Notes: a model not told the origin generated them from the sequence alone. A stretch of DNA of 13,987 bases from Acanthamoeba castellanii str. Neff (GCF_000313135.1 NW_004457261.1:28336-42322); one strand, 5' to 3'; shown: positions 1 to 7,431, counted from the stretch's first letter. Numbers and translations: made by a program.

Positions 1-788
1 GCCTGCTGCTGGGGCGGGTACTGCTGGTACATGTAGCTCTGCGGCTGGGGCTGCTGCGCGTACTGCGGCACAGCGGGCTGGTGATGATGGTGCACGGTGG
101 CGTGACCGCCGCCCACCACAGCGTAGGTTCGTCGGCGGCGGGCAGCGCGCACGCAGAGGCCCACGCAGGCGCTGCATGCGCCCACGCCCACGACGACGAC
201 GGCCACGATGACAAGAATAGCGCCCGTGCTCAACGCTGCACAATTAGGGAAAAAAGTTGTTGCATGGTTAGCTAAACTTGTTTGCAACACATCTTTCATT
301 ACAATATATTGCACAATATATTGCACGTAAGTAGTGTACGTACTGCAGCTGGAGGAGACGCAGAGAACGCCACCGAACGAGCACGAGCAGTCGTACTGTA
401 CGCAAATAAAAAAGAATAAATAATAGAAAGTTAGCATAGTGTTCCAGATAAAAAAACTAGAAGTTGAGGAATGAAAGATGAACATATTGGGGGGGGGGTG
501 AGAAGCGCGCACGTTGCAGATGAAGTTGTCGGAGCGGCCGACGACGCACTCGCAGTAGTCCTTGCTGTTGATGTTCGGGTACTTGTAGGGGCAGTCGGAG
601 TTGTCGGTGTCGCGGATGGTCATCGCGTCCTTGGCCCCTCCGTCGATCGAAGTCACCGCCGGACCTGTGCCGTAGCTGTTGTTGGTCTGATCTTGCCTGG
701 CGACATTGTTGTTGTTGCTGTTGTGGTCTCCGGTGAGAGGTGAAAGAAGGAGCGAGATGGCGATGAATATCGAAGCCAGGCCTTGCAT
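1..788 (-). CDS. Cysteine-rich type I membrane protein, 5' part (3' end off the window)
   Basis: The exons are 788-513, 395-344 and 235-1, with introns 512-396 (GTGCGC...CAG) and 343-236 (GTACGT...CAG). I do not recognise the family. The start MQGLASIFIA opens a hydrophobic signal peptide ending near residue 20. An Asn/Gln/Ser-rich linker follows (about 21-60), then a compact domain with eight cysteines that starts at SDCPYKYPNINSK, contains the CECVVGRSDNFIC motif, and ends after the 52-nt exon 2 (YDCSCS...SSSC). Exon 3 encodes a Gly/Val/Ala/Cys membrane helix, an RRRR stop-transfer signal and a cytoplasmic tail with HHHH, then Pro/Gln/Tyr-rich sequence (PQYAQQPQPQSYMYQQYPPQ) still open at base 1. 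The complete paralogue at 12493-13156 has the same exon count, the same intron phases and an identical 52-nt middle exon length, which supports the model. The two tails differ: this one is longer and PQ-rich. Secreted topology is inferred; the ligand is unknown. Confidence 0.85.
   Translation of the reverse strand, partial: MQGLASIFIAISLLLSPLTGDHNSNNNNVARQDQTNNSYGTGPAVTSIDGGAKDAMTIRDTDNSDCPYKYPNINSKDYCECVVGRSDNFICNVRASHPPPNMFIFHSSTSSFFIWNTMLTFYYLFFFICVQYDCSCSFGGVLCVSSSCSTYTTYVQYIVQYIVMKDVLQTSLANHATTFFPNCAALSTGAILVIVAVVVVGVGACSACVGLCVRAARRRRTYAVVGGGHATVHHHHQPAVPQYAQQPQPQSYMYQQYPPQQQ
236..343 (-). other. Intron 2 of the cysteine-rich membrane protein gene, holding a 12-bp tandem repeat
   Basis: This 108-nt intron starts GTACGTAC and ends GTGCAG on the minus strand. 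It is much more A+T-rich than its exons. It contains two perfect head-to-tail copies of acaatatattgc at 301-312 and 313-324; each unit holds the 10-bp palindrome caatatattg. The corresponding intron of the plus-strand paralogue (12917-12992) lacks the repeat, so it arose or was lost after duplication. Confidence 0.8.
301..324. repeat. Two perfect 12-bp tandem copies of a palindromic AT-rich unit
   Basis: The unit acaatatattgc occurs twice without mismatch, followed by a further 'ac'. The core caatatattg equals its own reverse complement, so each copy can form a small cruciform or hairpin. It lies wholly inside an intron. Replication slippage would be a sufficient origin. Confidence 0.85.
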
Positions 789-1088
789 CTTGTGAGCGGT
801 TGTTGTTAGGTCCTTGACGTCTTGCAAGCGGAGGAAATAAGTTGCAGTGGTACTCTCCTCTTACTCCTCCATTTAAGGCGCCACCGCCTTACTAACTCCG
901 AAATAGAGGGGAAAGGCCAATGGCCATTCCAAACTTTAAGTGAAACAAGAGACGGACAAATCGGAGGAGGTGTTGAGGCTCAATAAGAAGTGCAGAGCGA
1001 AGCAAACAGAGAGGTTGCAACAAGAAGTTGGGAACCGTTGGCTGTTGAAGTTCAAAAAAGAACGAAAACTCTCTCAGCTAAACTACAT
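789..1088. other. Intergenic: promoter of the cysteine-rich gene and 3' flank of the histone-fold gene
   Basis: Both flanking genes run on the minus strand, so this 300-bp stretch should hold the 3' UTR of the histone-fold gene (near 1088) and the promoter of the downstream cysteine-rich gene (near 870). Besides the CArG/TATA-like element there is a ggccaatggccattcc block at 916-931 containing a CCAAT pentamer and an ATGGCC palindrome core. No AATAAA is visible on the minus strand just after the stop at 1089. No open frame with coding character was found. Confidence 0.5.
869..878 (-). promoter_or_regulatory. CArG-type/TATA-like element before the minus-strand cysteine-rich gene
   Basis: The minus strand reads CCTTAAATGG, an exact match to the MADS-box/SRF consensus CC(A/T)6GG, about 81 nt before the ATG at 788. 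The following GAG triplet is also present after the TATA box of the plus-strand paralogue (CTATAAAAGGAG at 12421-12432), so the two elements look like the same ancestral core-promoter site. It could act as a degenerate TATA box, an SRF-type site, or both. No binding evidence is available from sequence alone. Confidence 0.45.
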
Positions 1089-4000
1089 TCACCCTCGCGA
1101 GGGTGTGCGTGTGTGCGTGTGCGGGTCGTGCGGTGCCGCGAGTCGCTGCTCGCCGCCGACGGCGGGCTTCGGCTTGCGCGGCTTGGCACTGCCCGGCGCC
1201 CCGCCGACGTTGGCAGCGGTTGCGCCCTCCTTGTCCTTGTCCTTGTCTTTCCTGCCCGGCGGCGTGGCGGGCGTGGCGGCGACGGCAGCAGACAGGGCTG
1301 GGTCCTTGTACTTGTCCTCGCGCTCCCTCCGCCGCTCGCGGTCCTTCTCCTTGTGCTTCCTCCTGCGCTCCCGCTTCTCGGCGACGGCCTTGCGCTCGGC
1401 CGCGGACGAGTCGTCGCTGCTGCTACCGCCGCCGCGTCGCCGACTTCCGGCCGTGTCGCTCCCCGAGCTGGCGTCCGAGCTGCTGCTGCTGGCGGCGGCA
1501 GCCGCCTCGGCCGCGGCGCGCTTAATCCGGCGGCGCTGCTTGGCGCTCGTCTTGTTTCGACGCTCGGCGGCGCTGTCGTGGTCAGTCGTGTCGCTGCTGC
1601 TGCTTGACGCGGTCTTGTTCCTCCTCTTTTGCTGCTGTTTGTCGCGCTTGTCCTTGCCTCCGCTGCCTGCGCCGCCCTTGCGCTGCTGCTTGCTGCCTCG
1701 GTCCTTGTCGGCAGCGAGGTCGGTATCGCTGCTGCTGGTGGTCAGTTTGTTGCCGCCGCCTCGCGCCTCCTTCTTCCGACGCTCGCGTGCTCGCTTCTCG
1801 CGCCGCCGCCGCTCCTTGTCGCTGTCGCTCGAGCTCAGCTCGCCCAGCTTCTCCAGCTCCTTCCGCTTCTTCTCCCTGCGCCGCCGCTTGCGCTCCTTTG
1901 AGTCGGGGCTGGTGTCCGAGCTGCTGCTGCTGCTGCCGCCGTTGTGGAGCTTCGCCTTCTCCTTCTCTTTTCGCCTCTTAGCACGCCTGCGCTCACGGTC
2001 GCTGTCGCTGCTCGCGTTGGCATTGGCACGCTGCTTCTCCTTCTCCTTCAGCCGCCGCTTGTCGCGGCGATTCTGTCGGCGCTTCTCTTTCTCGCTGTCG
2101 CTGGTGCTCAGCTCGCCCAGCTTGTCGAGCTCCTTCCGCTTCTTCTCGCGCATCTCGCGCCGCCTCTCGCGCTCGCTGTCAGTCTCGCTGCTGCTCGATA
2201 TCTTGGCCGACCGGCGCTTCTTCCTCTTCTCCCTGTCCCGCTCCTTCTTGCCGCGCCGCTTCGTGGTGGCCTCGTCGCTCTCGCTCTCGCTCGAATCGTC
2301 GCTGCTCGACGAGGGGTGGTGCTTTCGGCGCACCTTCCGCTTGCGGCGGATGCGCCTGTCCCTGTTCTCGCTGTTGCCTCCGCCACCACCGTCGCTGCTG
2401 CTGCTGCTGCTACTGCTCCGGTCCCGCCCGCGCTTGGAGCGGCTCTTCGAGCGGCCCTCGTCCTCGCTTCCGCTGCTCAGGCTGCGCGCGCTCCCGCGTC
2501 GCTTGCCGTTGTGCTTGCCCGGCTTCTTCTCCCTCTCCCTGTCGCGCTCCTCGCCGCTGCTGTGGGTAGTCGCTCCCTGCTGCTGATGCGTCGACGGCTT
2601 CTTCTTCCTCTTGCCCGCGGCGCCGTCCCTCTTCGTGTCGCGGTGGTGCGTCGGCGGCGGCTTTTTCTTCGTCGGTCGGTCGACCTCGCTGTCCGAGCTG
2701 CTGCTGACGGCCCCGCCGCTTTGGAGGTTCTTCTCGGCGCCCTGGCTCATCATCTGGTAGAACTGGTCGGTGCCGCTGGTCCGCTTCTCCTCGCGGCCCG
2801 CTTTGCGCTGGCCGCCCGCGCTGGAGGCCGAGCCGTCCAGTATCGCCGCGAGCGACGCCTTCCTCTCCGCCATCATTCGCTGGCGGAGAAGCAACACCTC
2901 GTCGGGGCCTGGCCTGCTGCTGCCGCTTTGTACGGTTGTCTCGTCGGCCGTCGGCAACAGGGATTCGACGACGGCGTCAGGGACCGACACGTCGTACGGC
3001 ACAAATTCGTCGTGGCCGCTGGTCGAGTCGGCACCGTAGCTCGGCCGACGCAGATCGACCACCCCGCCGTCCGTGGCATACACGAGGGCGCTGCCGGTCT
3101 CGGGAGATGTCGATAGCGGCGCGGGCGCGTCGGCGGAAATCTGGTCGCCTGCGACGGCTATCGAGTCGTCCGCGTTGAGTCCTTCGCCGACAGGCGCCGG
3201 CTTGCCAGCATCGGCACCACCCCGCGCGGCGGATTCCGACGGAGCCGTCGCTGCAGGCTGCTCGGCGGCGAGCAGCACTCGCTCCTCTTCGCGCTTGATC
3301 TTCTCCTGGAGGGCGAAATGGCTGTGCACCGCTTGGTTGGAGAAGGCGATACAATGCGTTGCCATGTTCGTGCCCTCCTGCTCAGGTACAACCAATCAAC
3401 CAAGCAACAACGAAGCGTAAGCTAACTCCCGTGCTCACGCATCTGCGCCGATCGAGGCCAGAAATAATCGAAAAAGGAGGAGGTGGTGGTGGCGGCGGGC
3501 AGTACCTGAGCGAACACGTGGCGAACCGCCATTTGGATCTCGCGCGAGGTGACCGTGTTGCGTTTGTTGTCGCGGGCGAACTGGGCGGCCTGAGGAGAAG
3601 AAGATGGAGGAGCGTGAGAAAGCGACCTTGGCTGCAGTCCAGGCAAAGACAAATTATGAGCTCACGAAGAGGAAAGTACCAAGGTTGCGATCCGGTCGAA
3701 GACGAGATTGACGATCTTGTTCATGACGACGAGACTCATCTTGGAGAGCGCGAGGTCGGGGTGGAGCTGCGCAGCCACGCGAGCGATGGCCTTGCGGTAG
3801 TCTGTCGACGGGTCGATGTGGAGGTGCGCTGGCAGCGCAGTCATGGCTGAGACACCGCTCCCCAGCGATGACGGGGGAAGCACCGGCGCGCTAGTCGTCC
3901 GGTCCGCGTCGGACAATATGAGATGCGCCGACGTCGAAGCCGACGTCGACGCCGTGGGCGGCGTGATCGAGCGATCGGGCTGCAGGTAGCGGTGCGGGGT

Positions 4001-6241
4001 GGGTCGATCCAGTCTCGGTGGACTGGGCGGCGGCGACTGGGACCGCGGCGAGGGCTGAATCGTAAGGCCGCTGGGCGGCGGTGACGGCGAAGTCGAGTGG
4101 ACTGCTGCGCTGCTGGCACGCTCGGACGGCGCGCTGCCGGGGGGCGATAACACGCGCAGGGGCGATCCGATCGGCATCGGGCGGGTCGCCGCGGTAAGCG
4201 TCGGCGAGTACGACTGCGAGCGCGGAAGCGCCAGGTCGTCGTGCATCGTGACGAACGTCTCGCCGCCCAGCTCCTCGGCGCTGAACGGGTGCTGCTGCTG
4301 CTGGTAGAGGTGCAGCAGCTCCTCCTCGGCCTCCTCGTCGTCTGCGTTCGGACCCACCATTCCCAGGTAGATGGCCCACGGCTCGTCTTCCATGGGCTGC
4401 TCCACCTCAGGCAGCGGCGGCTCTTCGCGTTGCAGTTCGTCGGTGGCCACGGGGGATGCCCCTGCGGCGTCGGGCTCCTCGAAGAGGATCTTGGCCAGCG
4501 TAGAGCGGGTCAGCTTGATGCCGGAGCCGGCGCTGGCCGGTCCCGACGCTGCGACGTCGGCCGCCAGCGGTTCGGTGTCGGAAGCACCCGGCTCGACGGC
4601 AGCTTCGGTGTCGGCCTCGGCATCGGCGGTCGCGCTTGAGAGTTCTTCGGTCGTGCTCGGGAGTGCCCCTGCGGCCTCGGGCTTGTCGCGTCGAACGCGC
4701 TGGGGCGTGAGAACCTGGTCGAGGATACGCGGGACGCCCTCGCTCAGGTGCCGATAGAACTCGCCTGAGTCCTCACGGTCAGGCTGGGTCCCGCCGCCGC
4801 CAAGAGCGCTGGCACCGCCCGACACCTTGCGTGCGCTGCCGCCGCTCGATTCCGCTTCCACAGGGGCGCTGCCACTGGAGACGACGATGAGCGCGGTCGA
4901 TGTGGGTGGTGCACCAGTCACCTGGCCGAGTGCTAGGTCGCCCTCCTTGGTCTTTCTCTCCAGCGAGCGTCTCTTCTCACGAAGCTCCTCCTTGGCGGCC
5001 TTGCTCGCCGCCTTGCCCTCCCTGCTTCCGGCCAGCGGCTTCTTCTTCGCCACGGGCGTCGCGGGCGTTTCGCTATCGCTCCCGGCTCCGTTTTCGTTCT
5101 TTTCCTTCGCTCTTTCGGCCTTGATCTTCTCCTCGCGCTTGTCGCGCTTGCGCCTCTCCTCGCTGGGCGAAATGTTCTTGCGCACCTCACGCCGCTTCTC
5201 CCGGTCCTTGTCGCTTCCGCCGCTCTTGTCCTCGTCTCCGTCTTCGACCTTCTGTTGCTGCTGCAGCGGCGGCTCGTCTTTATCCCTCTCCTTCTTTTTC
5301 TTCGACTCTTTCCTTTCGCTTTTCTGGTCGAACGTGGCCTGCTCCTCCTTATCGTTGTGCTGCTGCTGCTGCTGTTGCTCGGAGTCCCGCTCCTTCTCCT
5401 TCTCCCGCTTCTTCTTGCTCTCTTTCTGCGGCTGCAGCACCGCCAGTTGCTCGATCGGCTGCTTGTCGTCGCTGCTGCCGTCGGGGAGGCCGCTGGTGAC
5501 GATGGTCGTGGCGACGGCGGCGTCCCTGTCGCGCTTCTTGCCGATGCTCAGCGTTTCGTCTTCGCTCTCGGCGTAGCGCACGAACGTCTGCGCCCCCACC
5601 TCGTCCGCCGGACCCGGAGCTCCCTTGTGGCCGATGCGCGCCAGTGACGACGCAATCCTCTCGCGCTTCTTCCTCTCCTTTTCCTTCTCGCTCTCGGCCG
5701 GCTGCTGCTGCTGCTCGGAGCCGCGCTCCCACTCTTCGGCCTCCTCCTGCTTCTCGCGTTCCTTCTCGCGCTCGCGCTCCTTCTTGGCTTCGGCCTTGTC
5801 GCCCTTCTTCTTGCGCTTCTCCTCCTCCTTGGCGCGCTTCTTGGCGTCCTTGTCCTCCTTGTCCTTCCGCTTGGCCTCCTTCTCGCGCCTCTGGAGATCG
5901 ATGTAGTCGTCGAAGGAGCTGGAGGCGTACTGGCCGCCGGCGAGCGTGAGATCGGCCTGAGGATCGCCGCCCGTATGCGGCACATCTTCGTACGACCTGG
6001 AGAGATGACGCGAGATGTTGCCCCAGTTGGTGCCCAGCTGCGGGACGTCGGTGGGCGAGTTGCTGGGAGGTGAGGCTGAGATCTTGTTGTTGTTGCTATT
6101 TCGCGCCTTCATCTTGCTCATGGGGTTGATTGAGCTGAGTGACGATGCGAGAGACGATTTCCTCTTCACCTTCGCGAGGGCATTTCGGTCGGGCGTGAGG
6201 AGTTGGTCCGTAGAATGTGAGCTGGGTGGGGCGGCAGACAT
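1089..6241 (-). CDS. Giant histone H2B-fold protein with long charged N- and C-terminal arms
   Basis: The exons are 6241-3680, 3589-3506 and 3377-1089 (introns of 90 and 128 nt, both GT-AG and phase 0), giving 1644 residues. A clear H2B fold spans residues about 814-908 and crosses all three exons. Exon 1 ends with helices alpha-1/alpha-2 (HPD, then VVMNKIVNLVFDRIATL). The 28-codon exon 2 carries NKRNTVTSREIQMAVRHVF. Exon 3 opens with an alpha-C-like helix (MATHCIAFSNQAV). The N-terminal 810 residues hold a Lys/Glu/Arg-rich region with Gln runs (about 118-440), an acidic patch (about 619-655) and a Ser/Thr-Pro-rich segment (about 670-800). The C-terminal 735 residues are Ser/Asp/Arg/Lys-rich with many SSSDSD-type acidic serine clusters and basic stretches. 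H2B normally dimerises with H2A in the nucleosome; whether this protein does so is inference. Core H2B proteins are about 120-130 residues, so this is more than tenfold longer. It could instead be a histone-fold scaffold in a nuclear complex, but the NKR-T-TSREIQ-AVR signature is specific to H2B rather than TAF or NF-Y folds. Confidence 0.8.
1795..2165 (-). repeat. Internal 91-codon-offset duplication in the C-terminal arm of the H2B-fold protein
   Basis: The peptide motif KKRKEL(D/E)KLGELS(T/S)SDS(E/D)KE occurs twice, encoded around 2160-2090 and 1890-1815. The near-identical DNA string starting gctcagctcgcccagctt is found at 2106 and 1833, exactly 273 bp (91 codons) apart. The intervening sequence shares the same Arg/Lys/Glu/Ser composition. 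This indicates expansion of the arm by in-frame tandem duplication rather than random drift alone. Confidence 0.7.
3300..3802 (-). other. Split H2B histone fold (three exons, two phase-0 introns)
   Basis: The domain-coding segments are 3802-3680 (residues 814-854), 3589-3506 (855-882) and 3377-3300 (883-908). Introns 3679-3590 (GTACTT...CCTCAG) and 3505-3378 (GTACTG...GAGCAG) interrupt it. Without splicing each piece ends quickly in stops, and splicing restores an unbroken helix pattern with H2B spacing. Conserved H2B landmarks are HPD, MN-x-IVN-x-VF-D-RIA, NKR-x-T-x-TSREIQ and AVR. Departures are the missing PGEL turn after alpha-3, replaced by AQEGTN; a Cys in alpha-C; and no Lys at the position equivalent to the ubiquitinated Lys of canonical H2B. 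Confidence 0.88.
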
Positions 6242-6638
6242 GATGATGATGGTAGATGATGTAGAGGTAGGATGAATTGCTATGGACAGATGTGATAAAT
6301 AAAAATAGAATGAAGAGTGAATAAGAATAATAATGATGGAAGTACGTCGTCTCCCACCTCACCAATAAATTACGAATCGATCAACGCCTTCGCCTTGTTG
6401 AGACTTCAACGTAATCGTCCACGTGAAGGAGTAGAGGTGTCAATTGGTTCGTATAATCTAAAGTTGAAAGAAAAGAGTAGAGCGAATGAAGAGGAAATAA
6501 TAAGGGCTGATTTAATTGCCTATACTACTCATGAAGAGGCCTGAGAGTGCTCGCTGTCGGTGGGGTCGATGGATGATGTCACTCGATATGTGCTGCCTTG
6601 GCTTCCAATAATCTGCTCTACCGAGGTTGCCTCGGCCG

Positions 6639-6668
6639 TTGTCGACACAATAATACAATTGTCGACAC
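6639..6668. repeat. 10-bp direct repeat spaced 20 bp apart, next to a small hairpin
   Basis: ttgtcgacac is repeated exactly at 6639-6648 and 6659-6668 (start-to-start 20 bp, about two helical turns). Each copy contains the GTCGAC palindrome. The hairpin ccgaggttgcctcgg lies immediately upstream at 6621-6635. Same-face spacing would suit a dimeric regulator, but no factor can be named. Confidence 0.55.
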
Positions 6669-6751
6669 TCGCTCTGGCAGAAATTTCTTAGCCATTCGCG
6701 ATTTTCTGCACCGCGGAATTGTTAGGGAATGCCAGGAATGAAATTAATTAC

Positions 6752-6760
6752 GCGCCAAAA
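6752..6760 (-). promoter_or_regulatory. E2F-like site TTTTGGCGC
   Basis: The minus strand reads TTTTGGCGC followed by G, an exact match to the E2F/DP consensus TTTSGCGC. It lies about 510 bp before the H2B-fold start codon and 41 bp past the stop of the upstream gene. E2F sites drive S-phase histone genes in many eukaryotes, so the placement is suggestive. An 8-mer of this kind can occur by chance in GC-rich DNA. Confidence 0.3.
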
Positions 6761-6800
6761 AGATAGGCCGAGGATCACGGCACGGTGGGTGAAGGTGTGT

Positions 6801-7313
6801 TTAGTCATGCTCGCCGTAGACGGGGTCGTAGTCTTCGTCCTCAAACCCATCCTCGTCCTCTAGCTGGCCCGGCACGACATGCTTGATCAAATCGCAACCG
6901 CACGAAGCGCAAGTGGTGGATCCCAGTGGCGTGTGGTCGTCTTCATCTTCCGATTCCTCCTTTGTCGCGTGATTGCCGCTGGGTGGGGTGCCCCACGGGT
7001 TGCCCCCTCGCCCTCGGCCTCCTCTATTCCCTCCTCGCCCCCGCCCCGCGCTCTGCGATGTCTGCGTTGGTCGCTTCGTCGCCACGAATTCCTGGCATTT
7101 CCCGCAGTCACAGACTGAAGGTTGTGTCTCGTCATCTTCTTCTTCTTCTTCATGTCGTGGTCCCTCGCTCTCGTGGTCCACGTCGGAAGCTTCCCCAGCT
7201 GCACCATCATCCGCTTCTATCTTCTTCGGCGTTTCTTTCTCTGGTGCGGCCTTCGCCGGCCCAGCCGCTGCCAGGCCCAGCCGCTTGCGTATGAGTTCCT
7301 TCATGTCCGTCAT
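6801..7313 (-). CDS. Acidic RGG-patch protein with two cysteine clusters, function unknown
   Basis: This is a single-exon frame of 170 residues starting MTDMKELIRKRLG. I do not recognise it. In order it holds a short basic N-terminus, a Glu/Asp-rich region (about 43-63), a first cysteine cluster CDCGKC (C68, C70, C73), a Gly/Arg RGG-like patch (about 90-104), a second acidic stretch, a second cluster CASCGC followed by DLIKH (C135, C138, C140, H145), and a very acidic C-terminus (LEDEDGFEDED). The two clusters could together bind one or two zinc ions, giving a discontinuous zinc ribbon. The RGG patch suggests RNA contact, and the size and charge suggest a nuclear or ribonucleoprotein-associated role; all of this is inference. 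It is transcribed divergently from the AlkB-family gene, whose own N-terminus also carries a Gly/Arg patch. A hidden intron in the RGG region cannot be excluded, but the frame is open throughout. Confidence 0.7.
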   Translation of the reverse strand: MTDMKELIRKRLGLAAAGPAKAAPEKETPKKIEADDGAAGEASDVDHESEGPRHEEEEEDDETQPSVCDCGKCQEFVATKRPTQTSQSAGRGRGGNRGGRGRGGNPWGTPPSGNHATKEESEDEDDHTPLGSTTCASCGCDLIKHVVPGQLEDEDGFEDEDYDPVYGEHD

Positions 7314-7423
7314 CTTGCAGTCGCGAACACAACAAGAGTTGCGTGTCCTCTCGCCCCCAAACGTTATTTACGTGTTTTTTCAGTTATCTCTTTTCCCTCT
7401 CTTCTTTCTACTTCTTGCTTTTT

Positions 7424-7431
7424 TATTTATA
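7424..7431 (-). promoter_or_regulatory. TATA box of the acidic Cys-cluster gene
   Basis: The minus strand reads TATAAATA inside an A-rich tract, about 111 nt before the ATG at 7313. The tract lies in the 230-bp divergent region 7314-7543. On the plus strand the same tract is pyrimidine-rich and ends in tttacag (7445-7451), which could also be a 3' splice site of a 5'-UTR intron for the AlkB gene. No plus-strand TATA box was seen. Confidence 0.5.

Larger units (their letters stand above)
6242..6800. other. Intergenic region between two minus-strand genes; promoter of the H2B-fold gene expected here
   Basis: This 559-bp stretch is A+T-richer than the genes. It should contain the 3' UTR of the 6801-7313 gene and the promoter of the H2B-fold gene. 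Visible elements are an E2F-type TTTTGGCGC on the minus strand (6752-6760), a short hairpin ccgagg-ttg-cctcgg (6621-6635), a 10-bp direct repeat ttgtcgacac (6639-6648 and 6659-6668) and a CCAAT pentamer near 6362. No convincing TATA box precedes the ATG at 6241. No gene is supported; the 75-codon plus-strand frame at 6317-6544 lacks the codon bias of the neighbours. Confidence 0.5.

Noticed and set aside
488..498. Run of about ten G near the 5' end of intron 1 of the minus-strand cysteine-rich gene
   Set aside because: It is a simple homopolymer within an intron, prone to sequencing or slippage variation; the paralogue has a similar but shorter C run (12819-12824).
940..2586. 548-codon plus-strand open frame opposite the C-terminal arm of the H2B-fold gene
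   Set aside because: It is rich in Leu/Arg/Ser runs because it reads the complement of Glu/Lys/Ser/Arg codons. The minus strand carries the histone-fold continuation, so this is a mirror frame of biased sequence.
1944..3116. 390-codon plus-strand open frame with leucine/alanine-rich, membrane-like sequence
   Set aside because: It is again antisense to the charged arm; its hydrophobicity arises from complementing Lys/Glu/Asp codons. It has no start context or conserved motif.
3422..3652. Independent 76-codon minus-strand gene containing the TSREIQMAVR motif
   Set aside because: This is exon 2 of the H2B-fold gene read through both flanking introns. Only 28 codons (3589-3506) are exonic, and the rest has no histone similarity.
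4827..5576. 249-codon plus-strand open frame, Ser/Phe/Leu-rich
   Set aside because: It is antisense to the Lys/Glu-rich N-terminal arm of the H2B-fold protein and shows the same mirror effect.
6317..6544. 75-codon plus-strand open frame in the intergenic region
   Set aside because: It is A/T-ending codon rich, unlike every real gene here, has low-complexity Asn/Ser content, and contains no recognisable domain.
6610..6640. tRNA D-arm-like string GGTAGAGCAG on the minus strand
   Set aside because: There is no anticodon arm or TTCGA box at the right distance, and the D-stem partner is missing.
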